A stretch of 64,000 nt of DNA, from contig OZ020305.1 in assembly GCA_963971305.1 (NCBI GenBank), positions 14,169,001-14,233,000 of the forward strand. Direction: 5' to 3'. The stretch comes from Arcuatula senhousia. Taxonomy: Eukaryota; Mollusca; Bivalvia; Mytilida; Mytilidae. A model generated the notes under the pieces. That model was given only the letters and a program-made list of their open reading frames with translations. It did no database searches and was not told the origin of the DNA. Below, piece after piece: positions 1 through 8,316 of this stretch. How positions within the stretch are numbered: the stretch's first letter is position 1; every line of letters begins with the position of its first letter. The position numbers and the translations under genes are program-made.

Positions 1-747
1 AAATTCGAACGGACCGAAAGAAAACGGCTTTTAATAGCATAGGTTTGTTTAATTTACAAAACATATAAAAAAACAAGGACTAAATAAGCTCTTACTTTTA
101 CAATAACATATTTACTGTCTCGAAAAAGCAACTTAGAATGTTATGTTTATTGACCTTGACCCGAGTGATGTTAAAAAAGATCCGGACCGGCGTAAGTTCC
201 GTTAAATATTGAATTGAGAAAAAAATATATTTTATTTTCCATTTTTAATTAATATATAACGACTTGAAAAATATTAGGTTGCATGTATTGAATTAAACAT
301 TTCATATGCAAAGTTGTTGTGGCAATACATTTTGAATATTTAAAGACGATTTCTTATTAAAAGTGAAAATGTGTGTCAATTTTGAATAAAACTGGGCCGT
401 ATTAATTTAGATTTTAAAGGTATTAAACCTGCTGTAAACCAATTAACAAAATAGCAGGATTTTTTCTATATCTATGTTTATTTTATAAATATGTTTCAAT
501 TACATATACACCAAGAGGTAGCTATAAAATTCACTGTCAAAAGTTTGACCCTCCCTTATACATAGATGCATGGCTTAAAGCAAATAATTTTTCACAAATT
601 TCCGCATCTTTTGAATTAGTACAACAAACGAATTTTGAAAGATTTGATATTACCCTTTGAGATTATGCAATAAAATTTCGGTCTACAAGGGTATCACACA
701 AACTTTTAAATAAGACGTCTTTTTCGACTTGGCTGATAGACTATAAG

Positions 748-1125
748 AATGAGCTGAACATTTACGCAAGCAATATCTTTTCTCTATCTGCAATAGTTTT
801 CATTCTATTGGCCAAAAACACTATTTTTTGCCTTTAAGGTGCTGTAACCCCTATAAGGGGTCATCTGACAACTTCGACCCTATGGAGACTTTTGTAGCGC
901 TTAATAAGCTGAACATTTAAGCAAGCAACTGCTTTTCTCTATCTGCAATAGCTTTCATTTTATAGGTCAAAAACACTATTTTTTGCCTTAAAGGGACTGT
1001 GACCCCTATAAGGGGTCATTTGACAATTTCGACCCAATAGAGACTTTTGAAGAGTTTAATGAGCTGAACATTTAGGCAAGCAACAGCTTTTCTCTATCTG
1101 CAATAGCTTTCATGCTATAGGGCAA
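748..1125 (+). repeat. ~155-bp tandem repeat, about 2.4 units
   Basis: Units begin with GAGCTGAACATTTA near 751, 905 and 1061. Each holds a CTATCTGCAATAG block and a CCCCTATAAGGGG palindrome. The same unit builds the body of the Helitron-like element at 8317-9851 and is present at 62216-62590 in the right duplicate. This is probably a decayed copy of that element's core. Confidence 0.85.
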
Positions 1126-1127
1126 GG

Positions 1128-1371
1128 AGGCAGAGGTACCAATGGGGTTTCAGAATGTCAAAGGTCCGAAAGGGCAGACAAAACCAGTAAACACCAACAA
1201 TAACGGGACAAAAGCAGACAAGATGTAAAATATGGAAACACAAAATAACTGAATATCAATCAACAACGCGAACTCAAGTCGAAACAAGAGTGAACTCAGG
1301 TGCTCCGGAAGAGTAAGCTGTTCCTGCTTGCTATAGCACATATGCGTTGTCAATAGTCAATTCGATGTCAA
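1128..1371 (-). pseudogene. Penelope-like element 3' tail fragment
   Basis: The segment matches other tail copies in this window (6670-6850, 35126-35450, 54300-54530, 57780-58010), recognised by the blocks GCGAACTCAAGTCGAAA and GAGTGAACTCAGGTGCTCCG. On the minus strand it keeps a short open frame, but it lies in the 3' region of the retroelement and is not a host gene. The tail resumes at 1983 after the ribozyme insertion. Confidence 0.6.
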
Positions 1372-1536
1372 TCCGTCTAAATTTCAAAATTGTCTAAACC
1401 CTATGGTTCTTCCTATCCCAGACATAGGTTGATTATCTTAGTAATAATTTGGTTCCCCAGTTTGGTATTTTTGGTATTATTGTTCTATGCTCTTCATATT
1501 TATATAGTGTTTGGCATTTCCAATATTTTTGGTAGA

Positions 1537-1580
1537 GCGCCACTGATGGGTCTTGAATAGACGAAACGTGCGTCAGGAGT
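1537..1580 (+). ncRNA. Degenerate hammerhead ribozyme
   Basis: Same layout as the complete motif at 1895-1938, but the first core box reads CTGATGG instead of CTGATGA, stem I is mispaired and stem III is no longer self-complementary. It is predicted inactive. Confidence 0.65.
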
Positions 1581-1894
1581 AGCAAAATTTATTGTCTGGA
1601 ACTTTGTTGTCATTTGTATTTCGAACACACGTGAAGGTTAGCACTGCTGGTGGAGTTTTAATTCCCCGAGGTTAGCCCGCTCCGGCACCAACACTTTTGA
1701 GTTGGAGAAAACATCAAAGCTTTAAATTATCCGTCTAAATTTCAAAATTGTCTAAACCCTAAGGTTCTTCCTACCCCAGATATAGGTTGATTATCTTAGT
1801 AATTATTTGGTTCCCCAGTTTGGTATTTTTTGTATTATTGTTCTATGCTCTTCATATTCATATAGTGTTTGGCATTTTCAATAGTTTTGGTAGA

Positions 1895-1938
1895 GCGCCT
1901 CTGATGAGTCTTGAATAGACGAAACGCGCGTCAGGCGT
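1895..1938 (+). ncRNA. Hammerhead ribozyme (type I, complete core)
   Basis: The conserved core is complete: CTGATGA at 1901-1907, GAA at 1921-1923, and a GTC cleavage triplet ending at 1932. Stem II pairs GTCT (1908-1911) with AGAC (1917-1920). Stem III is the self-complementary 8-mer at 1924-1931, closed by the expected A-U pair and without a loop. Stem I pairs 1895-1900 with 1933-1938 (five Watson-Crick pairs plus one G-U). Loop-less stem III hammerheads of this kind usually cleave as dimers, which fits the tandem arrangement. Confidence 0.85.
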
Positions 1939-1982
1939 AGCAAAATTTATTGTCTTGAACTTTGTTGTCATTTGTATTTCAG

Positions 1983-2058
1983 CGTGTCAAATCCGGTAAA
2001 GGAAGACAAAACAAAACCCTATGACAAACCGACATCTGCACTCATCTTAGAATAAAAA
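1983..2058 (-). pseudogene. PLE tail continuation after ribozyme insertion
   Basis: The block GTGTCAAATCCGGTAAAGGA and the following CCCTATGACAAACC string continue the PLE tail that stops at 1371. Equivalent uninterrupted sequence is seen at 35340-35440 and 57960-58030. Confidence 0.6.
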
Positions 2059-2310
2059 CATGAAAGAAACGCTGTTTTTGACCTTAAAAGGGCCATAACC
2101 CCTTTTAGGGGTCGTCTGACTACTTCGACCCAATGAAGACTTTTGTAGAGCTTTTGATTCTGAAGAGACTAAGAACCTTCAAATTTTTTCTATCTGTTAT
2201 GGTTGCTGAGTTATAAGCCATTTTAAGTGGTTTTACCCTGTGTTCTTTTTTTAGTAACAGCAGCCATGTTTTTATCCAATCATTTCAAAATGAAGATCGT
2301 TTGTTGCAAA

Positions 2311-2515
2311 CATATCATATATCATAAGAAATGTCAACCTAGAACTGAGAAATGTCAACTCTGAAGTCAGAAATGCCAATTTTGAAGTGGGAATTCTCAA
2401 CTGTGAAATAACAAATGTCATTTGGAGCTGACAAATGTCAACTCGGATGAAGGATGTACCAACTTGGAAGTGAGAAATGTCGACTTGGAACTGAGAATAT
2501 GTAGGTACAATCGAG
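2311..2515. repeat. ~20-bp imperfect tandem repeat
   Basis: Roughly ten imperfect copies of a unit like GAAATGTCAACTTGGAACTG. The same array occurs at 63780-63970 in the right duplicate. Units lie end to end with no unique spacers. Confidence 0.8.
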
Positions 2516-2539
2516 AAATGTTATAGAACAAATAACACT

Positions 2540-3247
2540 ACCGGTTTATCGTAGTGTTCTTTTGATTCGTCGAAATTTATCTTGGCTCCTCTTTGTGTCT
2601 ATTTACTGTTTTGAAAGCGAGACAAACCTTTGTATTGTTTTTTTTAATTATCATTTTAGAGTGTGCACCACGGGTTTTGAGGTTATTCCTAATTACACGA
2701 AAAATATGACAGTCGTTTCTTATACTTTTAAAATTAATTGATCAAATGATGTTTGATACAAATTTAATTGCAATATTGATGTACTTTTAGGTCTATAATT
2801 AAATTATCAGGATTTAGAACAGAACACATTTTCAAACCTTAATTTTTAAAATAGATAAAAACATAAACTGATCATTGTTATAAGAATAAAAAAAAATAAC
2901 ATTTCCATTCGCGTAACTTATTTGCTTATAAGAAGGGCGTTTAAGCCTCATCAATTAACAAAGTTGTAACATCTATAGTTTAAGTATTAAAATTTAAAGC
3001 AGGTTCATTATTTTACCTTGAAAAAAGGAAACACAAACATTGACAAATAGAAAAAAAAATAAATGTCCACTGTCAAAAGTATTAGATAAATGAAACCTTT
3101 CCGTTGTCATGAAAGTGCTTATGTCATTGCATTAGACTAAAAACAGTTTACCCCAACAACGTTTTGCTACATTTAAAATACGTATAGTAAAAGCATATAT
3201 TGGAATATAAAAATAATTGTTCTACTTTCACAAGAATCAGGATTAGT
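2540..3247. other. AT-rich sequence downstream of the OLD-like gene
   Basis: No reading frame, repeat or RNA gene is evident. It lies 3' of the minus-strand gene ending at 3248; I found no clear minus-strand AATAAA close to its stop codon. Confidence 0.5.
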
Positions 3248-4180
3248 CTACAATGTCTTCAACCATTCCACAAAACACCACATTTCCTTTTTTGACTCCA
3301 TCAGGTATTCGCACAATGTTTCAAGTGATGATCTCTTAATGTTTTTCATTTTATCTTTTATGTAAGAATTTGATTTCCTGCTTTGTTTAGGGTCGATCCC
3401 AAATACACGATTTATTTGTGAAGGGGTTAAATCGTTTATAATAGTATCTTCTATTGCACCGAATTTCCATATGAATTCATTTTCCCTTTTCAGCTCGGCT
3501 CTTAATCTTTCAAAATCTTCTTGAAGAAACTCGTCTAGTGTTTTTCCTTTAGCTTTCTCCATTTCAGGATTTTGTAGTTTGATCTTGGTAATTTTATTAG
3601 TTTCCTTGTCAAGCTTTACGTATATATCTAGATCTGTTAGCCACACGGAATCTAAATTTATTTCTTTGCAAAATCTCTGAAGATCATTTGGTTTGGTTCC
3701 AGAACCCTGTACAACTATCTGCCTATTCTGATCAGAGTTTGTGACTCTATTCAGATATTCGTGAATGCCTTCCATGACAATTTTATCTGTTTTTCCTTCT
3801 ACAAACAAAACTTTTGAAGCAAAAGCGACTTTTTTCATTTCATCGACGTCCGTCATGTGCGGATTTAGGTTTCTTATTGATGTAAAACTGTACGGTGTTT
3901 TTTTATTTTCTCCAGGTAAGCGGAAGAATACGTATGTGTTTTCGGCAGTGCGAGTGTTAATAAGATATTGACTATGTGTTACTAGTATAACACATTTTCC
4001 TTTACATTTCTGAATTAGCATCTCTCTCATTCTCTCTATATATTGAGGATGCATACCACGGTCAGGTTCTTCAAAACAAATCGTTCTTACATGTTTTAAA
4101 GCCATCAGTAATGAAAATTGTTTTGCTTCTATAATACCTTCCGGTGTTTTCAAGAGAGGAAATACTTTGTCTTCAAATCC
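3248..4180 (-). CDS. OLD-family-like protein, C-terminal part: ABC signature/Walker B plus TOPRIM nuclease domain
   Basis: The frame opens just after a TAA at 4181-4183 and ends at 3248; a TTG at 4151-4153 is not a credible start. It carries TPEGIIEAKQFSLLMAL (ABC-signature region), TICFEEPDRGMHP (Walker B and D-loop) and VILVTHS (switch histidine). A TOPRIM-like module follows: VLFVEGKTDK with the catalytic-type Glu, a QGSGTK turn, and DLDIY giving the DxD pair. The order ATPase C-half then TOPRIM is that of OLD nucleases. Comparing the two frames, KDL at the end of the first should run into EDKVFPLL of the second, so one base appears to be missing between 4153 and 4180. The cause may be a real frameshift mutation (pseudogene), a base-calling error or, less likely, programmed shifting; no classical slippery heptamer is seen. 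Confidence 0.75.
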   Translation of the reverse strand, partial: GFEDKVFPLLKTPEGIIEAKQFSLLMALKHVRTICFEEPDRGMHPQYIERMREMLIQKCKGKCVILVTHSQYLINTRTAENTYVFFRLPGENKKTPYSFTSIRNLNPHMTDVDEMKKVAFASKVLFVEGKTDKIVMEGIHEYLNRVTNSDQNRQIVVQGSGTKPNDLQRFCKEINLDSVWLTDLDIYVKLDKETNKITKIKLQNPEMEKAKGKTLDEFLQEDFERLRAELKRENEFIWKFGAIEDTIINDLTPSQINRVFGIDPKQSRKSNSYIKDKMKNIKRSSLETLCEYLMESKKEMWCFVEWLKTL

Positions 4181-5961
4181 TTAACCATAATGACTTTTTT
4201 GCTTTCGTCATTCGCGCCTTTGTTTTCCTTGAACTCGAATTCAAATTCGGCAGGAAAGGTTATGTAATTGAAAATGGTCTTTGCGGTATCTTTATCAAAT
4301 TTTTCAGAATCATCACCTAATGCAGCATTAAGAATTTCGGCGCGTTCGTTTGCATCTGAATAGTTTTTTGTGTGAAATTTTGGTGATAGTTTTTTACTTC
4401 GAGTCCATTGGCATGCACCAATTGATCGTTGAGGGAGAGTTGCAACAAATACACTCTCTAAAAGTGTTAGAACGGATTCAGTTTTTTCAAGATTCTTTGT
4501 ATTTGTCTCTAGATTTTCTTCTTTTTCAATCAGGTTATCAATGATAAGATTTATACTTTCTTCCTCCACCATTACCACATTGTCGTTTCCCTCATTTTTC
4601 TCTTGTCGGTTTTCCTCCTCGTCTTCCTCGTCTTTCTCTTGTTGGGTTTCATCATGGGCTTTTCCATCTTCCACTTCCTGATCTGTTTCGTCTTTCATTT
4701 GTAGGTTTTCCTCCTGATCTTTCTTGTCTTTCACTTGCCAGTTTTCCTCTTGGTCTTTGTAGTCCTTCGTTTGCCGGTTTTCTTCCTGGGCTTTCCCATC
4801 TTCCACTTGCCGGTTGTGCTCCTGGTCTTTTTCGTATTTCATTTGTTGATTTTCATCCTGGTCATTCTCATATAACTCTTGTTGGGTTTCCTCTAGCTCC
4901 TGGTCTTCCTTGTCTTTAACTTGTCGGTTTTCCTCCTGGTCTATGTCGTCCTTCATTTGTCGGTTTTCCTTCTGGTCTTTCTTGTCTCTCACTTGTTGGT
5001 TTTCCTTCTGGTCTTTGTCGTCCTTCATTTTTCGGTTTTCCTCCTGGTCTTTGTCGTCATTCGTTTGTCGGTTTTCCTCCTGGTCTTTGTCGTCCTTCAT
5101 TTGTCGGTTTTTCTCCTGGTCTTTGTCGTCCTTCGTTTGTGGGTTTTCTTCCGGGTCTTTGTCGTACTTGATTTGCCAGTTTTTCTCCTGATCTTTGTCG
5201 TCATTGATTTGTCGGGTTTCCTCCTGGTCTTTGTCGTCCTTGATTTGTCGGCTTTCCTCCTGGTCTTTGTCGTCCTTTATTTGTCGGTTTTCCTTCTGGT
5301 CTTTTTGGTCCTTCATTTGTCGGTTTTCCTCCTGGTTTTTGTCGTCCTTCATTTGTCGGTTTTCTTCCTGGTCTTTGTCGTCCTTCATTTGTCGGTTTTC
5401 CTCCCGGTCTTTGTCGTCCTTCATTTGTCGGTTTTCCTCGTTTTTCACTTGTTGGTTTTCTTCCTTGTCTTTCTCCTCTTTAAGTTGTTTGCCTATGATC
5501 TTTTTCATAACTATTGATACTGTTTGTTTGCTATCTCCAAGAATAGTTGTGGTAGGGTAGCTGTTTGTCTTACTAGTCTCCCACTCTTCGCCCTCCTTGA
5601 TATGAAGCACTAAAAATCTAGATTCCTGTTTGTCTTTACAATCGATAAACACAATTTTTACTAGTTTTTTAGTTGTGGTTTTTATTAACCCTGAACAAAT
5701 AATTTCGACTTCCGACGAAAAGGAATCGAGATTTTGATTTATTTCAAACGTGCAGAAAACGTAGGCATGCTGTGTCTCATCATATGAAGACGAATGCGTA
5801 GCATTAATTTTAAAAGACATACATCGTCTAATCAGCTCAAATACGCTAGTTTTTCCAGTTGAGTTTCCACCAACGAAAATATTTGGCATTTCATTGTTAA
5901 ATTCAATTTTATGTCTGTTCTTGAAATTAATGAAATTCTTGAATATCATAGACCTCAGCAT
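4150..5961 (-). CDS. OLD-family-like AAA/ABC ATPase, N-terminal part with Walker A and long 12-residue repeat
   Basis: A 603-codon frame on the minus strand. Residues 1-30 (FKNFINFKN...IEF...NIFVG) fit the first strand of ABC-type ATPases of the OLD/RecF/SMC kind. The Walker A P-loop is GGNSTGKTS at residues 31-39. Residues ~162-461 are a charged repeat of unit DDKDQEENRQMK. Residues 462-603 resume globular sequence (FVATLPQRSIG..QW, then NERAEILNAAL). The frame ends at a TGA at 4150-4152, 28 bases after the frame that encodes Walker B and TOPRIM opens, so this and the next entry are almost certainly one polypeptide of about 910 residues. No intron is visible. ATG at 5961 is first in frame; a second Met at residue 5 (5949) starts closer to the domain. 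It lies alone, without a sister gene. Biological role is unknown; OLD relatives in prokaryotes are ATP-dependent nucleases of defence systems. Confidence 0.75.
   Translation of the reverse strand: MLRSMIFKNFINFKNRHKIEFNNEMPNIFVGGNSTGKTSVFELIRRCMSFKINATHSSSYDETQHAYVFCTFEINQNLDSFSSEVEIICSGLIKTTTKKLVKIVFIDCKDKQESRFLVLHIKEGEEWETSKTNSYPTTTILGDSKQTVSIVMKKIIGKQLKEEKDKEENQQVKNEENRQMKDDKDREENRQMKDDKDQEENRQMKDDKNQEENRQMKDQKDQKENRQIKDDKDQEESRQIKDDKDQEETRQINDDKDQEKNWQIKYDKDPEENPQTKDDKDQEKNRQMKDDKDQEENRQTNDDKDQEENRKMKDDKDQKENQQVRDKKDQKENRQMKDDIDQEENRQVKDKEDQELEETQQELYENDQDENQQMKYEKDQEHNRQVEDGKAQEENRQTKDYKDQEENWQVKDKKDQEENLQMKDETDQEVEDGKAHDETQQEKDEEDEEENRQEKNEGNDNVVMVEEESINLIIDNLIEKEENLETNTKNLEKTESVLTLLESVFVATLPQRSIGACQWTRSKKLSPKFHTKNYSDANERAEILNAALGDDSEKFDKDTAKTIFNYITFPAEFEFEFKENKGANDESKKVIMVKDLKTKYFLS
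4579..5478 (-). repeat. In-frame 36-bp minisatellite inside the OLD-like gene
   Basis: About 25 tandem copies of a 36-bp unit encode variants of DDKDQEENRQMK, uninterrupted by stops or frameshifts over 300 codons. The product is very hydrophilic, alternately acidic and basic, and rich in Gln, likely helical or disordered. It sits between Walker A and the rest of the ATPase, where SMC-like proteins have their coiled-coil or linker. The long open frames on the plus strand here are antisense artefacts of the repeat. Confidence 0.9.
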
Positions 5962-6669
5962 CTACAAAATGTGACAAGAAAATGATTACAGATGTGAATA
6001 AAAATATTATCACAAAACACAATAAAGCATTTTAATTTTAAAATTTTCGATGAAACTCGAAAGAAACTAAAAATAACACAAACATGACAAACCAATAAAA
6101 CAATACATAAGATGTGCTTGTAGACAAATACGGTTAATCTATCTTTTATATTAGCACAGATGTTAGTTTGACATAAATGTTTAGTATTCTTGTCCTTTAC
6201 CATGTTTTACCAACACAAACCCCTTTATGTAACGCGTTGATGTGCCATTGTAAATAGGAACTGCTAATTATTCCGTTACACTTGAGTGCTCATTGGTGAT
6301 TGTGGTTTGGTAGCAACATATGAGTTTTTATGGTTTTTGTGTGGTTAATTTTTGTGAATATTGAATGTGCCAATTTTGTCTTTATCTTTTTTTGATTGGC
6401 GACATTAGGTTGCACCGTTTATAAGCATCTTTGCATTACCCACACATGAGATGTGAGTAGTTGTCGAAAGATTGGGCCATCTTTTGTGGTTCCTAATCGC
6501 CATTTTTTTTAACTGTCGGACATTCTGTGTACTAAGATGTTAAACCGTTTACTATTCCTAGAAAAAAACTGTTTTTTTCTATCTGAGTCTAATCTAATGG
6601 AAAACATCAAAGTCATGCATATAATTACTTGTACTACTACAAATAATTCATATTATGGTCACAATACAA
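5962..6669. other. Upstream region of the OLD-like gene
   Basis: AT-rich, without recognisable coding sequence or repeat. It should include the minus-strand gene's promoter or an untranslated exon, but no TATA box or splice site can be singled out. Confidence 0.4.
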
Positions 6670-6850
6670 CCAAGAACGCGAACTAAAGTAAAAAGAGAGT
6701 GAACACAGGTTCTAAGAAATATAAAGCAGTTCTTGCTTCATAAGGCATACCCTTCACGTTGTAAACAATGTATTAAGTTTGGGTCAAATCTGGTAAAGGA
6801 GGACACTACTAAACCTACATGTTAAACCAACATCTGTGGTGCTCTTTTAA
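6670..6850 (-). pseudogene. PLE tail fragment
   Basis: Decayed match to the PLE tail family (GAACGCGAACTAAAG...AAGCAGTTCTTGCTT...GGTCAAATCTGGTAAAGGA). No coding capacity. Confidence 0.5.
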
Positions 6851-7554
6851 GACAAGATAAGATATGTTTATTTGATAATTAAATTGCACTTTCAGGCATT
6901 ACAAATAACATTCATTTCATACAGTGATTATAGGCGATTGTACAATGATTGAATAATTGAAAATAAAAATGAATTAAATAAAATAAAATAGAATAAACAG
7001 AATGAAGAAATATATTATTGAATGTTAATAAAGGTTCAACATGCACAGCGACCACTTATACATGTATCATATATTACAGTAACTTTAACAAGAGACATGG
7101 CCAACACTGACAATATTACTCATATACTTGTATAACAGGTTTCCTAGTTATTTTCACTCAATAGAGTCTCCTTTTTGTTTTTAAGATTTTTAATTAATTT
7201 ATATAAATTACTTATTACAAATTTATCGTCAGATGACAATAGCCAAACAAAGTTATCAATATTTAACGAAATATTTCTTTTATATATTTATAGATTTTAA
7301 GTGATAGTATTCCCGAATTTGTTTAGAAGCATATGGTGTCTTGAGGACAAAACAGATCCAAAAGAAATCTAGGACTTGTTTAAAAATCTTAATCCCCAAA
7401 AGCAAAGTTGTTTTCCTCGGTCTATGAAGTTTGAAAATAAAACATACATCGTAAAATAGCCTACAAGAAATTATTGACAAACTAGATAGATTATTTGCAA
7501 ATGTTGTTGGGTTTTCAGCAAATATGGACTATTCTAATTAAATCTTGATAAAAT
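6851..7554. other. AT-rich sequence, nothing recognised
   Basis: No repeat shared with the rest of the window and no convincing coding sequence was seen. Confidence 0.4.
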
Positions 7555-8047
7555 TGAAACTTTTGTACCATCTAAAGTACCATCTAAAGTTGAATTCAGA
7601 ATACCTTTGATCAAAGTAGACGAAACAATTTTTTTTTCTTCGAAAATTGGATACGTCAATGGCAAATGGCTCAGATAATTTAGGACCCTTTTTTCTTAAA
7701 TAGTCATCTGAGTTTTAAGCTCCATATAATTTGTTTGATCAATCTTAGTATTTTTCAAGGAGATTTTCCTTTTAAGTCAAAGACTGCAAAAGTTACACCA
7801 TTTTTGAAAGTGGAGATAAATCCTTACCTGAAAATTATAGACCTATTTCAGTTTTACCACCCTATCTAAAATATTTGAAAAACAGGTGGCTACTCATCTT
7901 TATTCATACCTTTCAAAATAAAAATTATTACATAAATCTCAATCTTGATTTAGAAGCCAACATTCATGCCATACAGCAATGAATGGTTTAATTCATAAAT
8001 GGTTAAAATGTATAGATAACAGAGACTTAGTTATTACAGTATATTTA
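7555..8047 (+). pseudogene. LINE reverse transcriptase, N-terminal fragment
   Basis: Read across frameshifts and stops, this encodes an RT palm start: VTP, GDKSLPENYRPISVLP, LSKIFEKQVATHLY, then FRSQHSCHTAMNG and DLVITVYL leading to motif A. NYRPISVLP and the R.QHSC.TA block are typical of CR1/L2-like LINEs. The frame is broken several times. Motif A is cut at its Leu codon by the MITE at 8048-8269 and continues at 8270. Confidence 0.75.
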
Positions 8048-8269
8048 AGGACGGACCATTTAACTTGAAAGGGGGCCTTGGTTTTTTCTAAGGCGTTGCA
8101 AAATAATTTTCATAATTAACATAATTTTATATGGCTTATATCCTTCCTCAGAATATTTTTTCTTACCCTCTGCTACCACAATATTTTTTTCATCAAAAAT
8201 AATTTTCAGAATATTTTTTAGGAAAAAACCAAGCCCCCCCCCCCCCTTTCAAGTTAAATGGTCGGTCCC
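8048..8269. mobile_element. Harbinger-like MITE with TTA target duplication (copy 1)
   Basis: 222 bp with 24-bp terminal inverted repeats (GGAC.GACCATTTAACTTG at the left, its complement at the right), flanked by TTA at 8045-8047 and 8270-8272. Removing element plus one TTA restores the RT motif VYLDLKKTFDTVDH. A 14-C homopolymer lies at the right arm. A second copy is at 55615-55838 with a TAA duplication. A TWA target is characteristic of PIF/Harbinger elements. Confidence 0.85.
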
Positions 8270-8316
8270 TTAGATCTCAAAAAAACTTTTGATACAGTTG
8301 ATCATGTTATTCTTTG

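Larger units (their letters stand above)
1372..1982 (+). mobile_element. Hammerhead-ribozyme retrozyme / PLE-LTR-like dimer
   Basis: About 610 bp made of two head-to-tail, partly overlapping units of ~357 bp. Each contains a GTCTAAATTTCAAAATTG block, a CCCCAGTTTGGTATTT block and a hammerhead motif. It interrupts a PLE tail: the sequence before 1371 and after 1983 is continuous in the other tail copies. Small retroelements with tandem hammerheads (retrozymes) and hammerheads in PLE pseudo-LTRs are established in animals including mussels. Which of the two this is cannot be decided here. Confidence 0.65.
1..2539. repeat. Left copy of a long direct repeat (2.5 kb)
   Basis: The sequence from base 1 to 2539 recurs in the same orientation at 61460-64000, with only scattered substitutions and a few 1-8 bp indels (for example a 7-bp insertion near 61653 and an 8-bp insertion near 61983 of the right copy). 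Both ends run off the window, so the true length is unknown. It contains a 155-bp tandem repeat, PLE debris, a hammerhead ribozyme dimer and a 20-bp tandem repeat. It may be a segmental or tandem duplication of a ~61-kb unit, or two haplotypes joined in one scaffold. Confidence 0.95.

Noticed and set aside
2311..2515. CRISPR-like array
   Set aside because: Imperfect 20-bp units without unique spacers in a eukaryotic repeat context.
4910..5560. Long plus-strand open frames rich in Phe, Ser and Leu
   Set aside because: They are antisense to the 36-bp coding minisatellite; a 36-bp period keeps all frames open or closed together.
3248..5961. Two overlapping genes as a bacterial-style operon
   Set aside because: The second frame has only a TTG start, and its domains complete the ATPase of the first. 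One frameshifted gene explains it better, and the surroundings are clearly eukaryotic.
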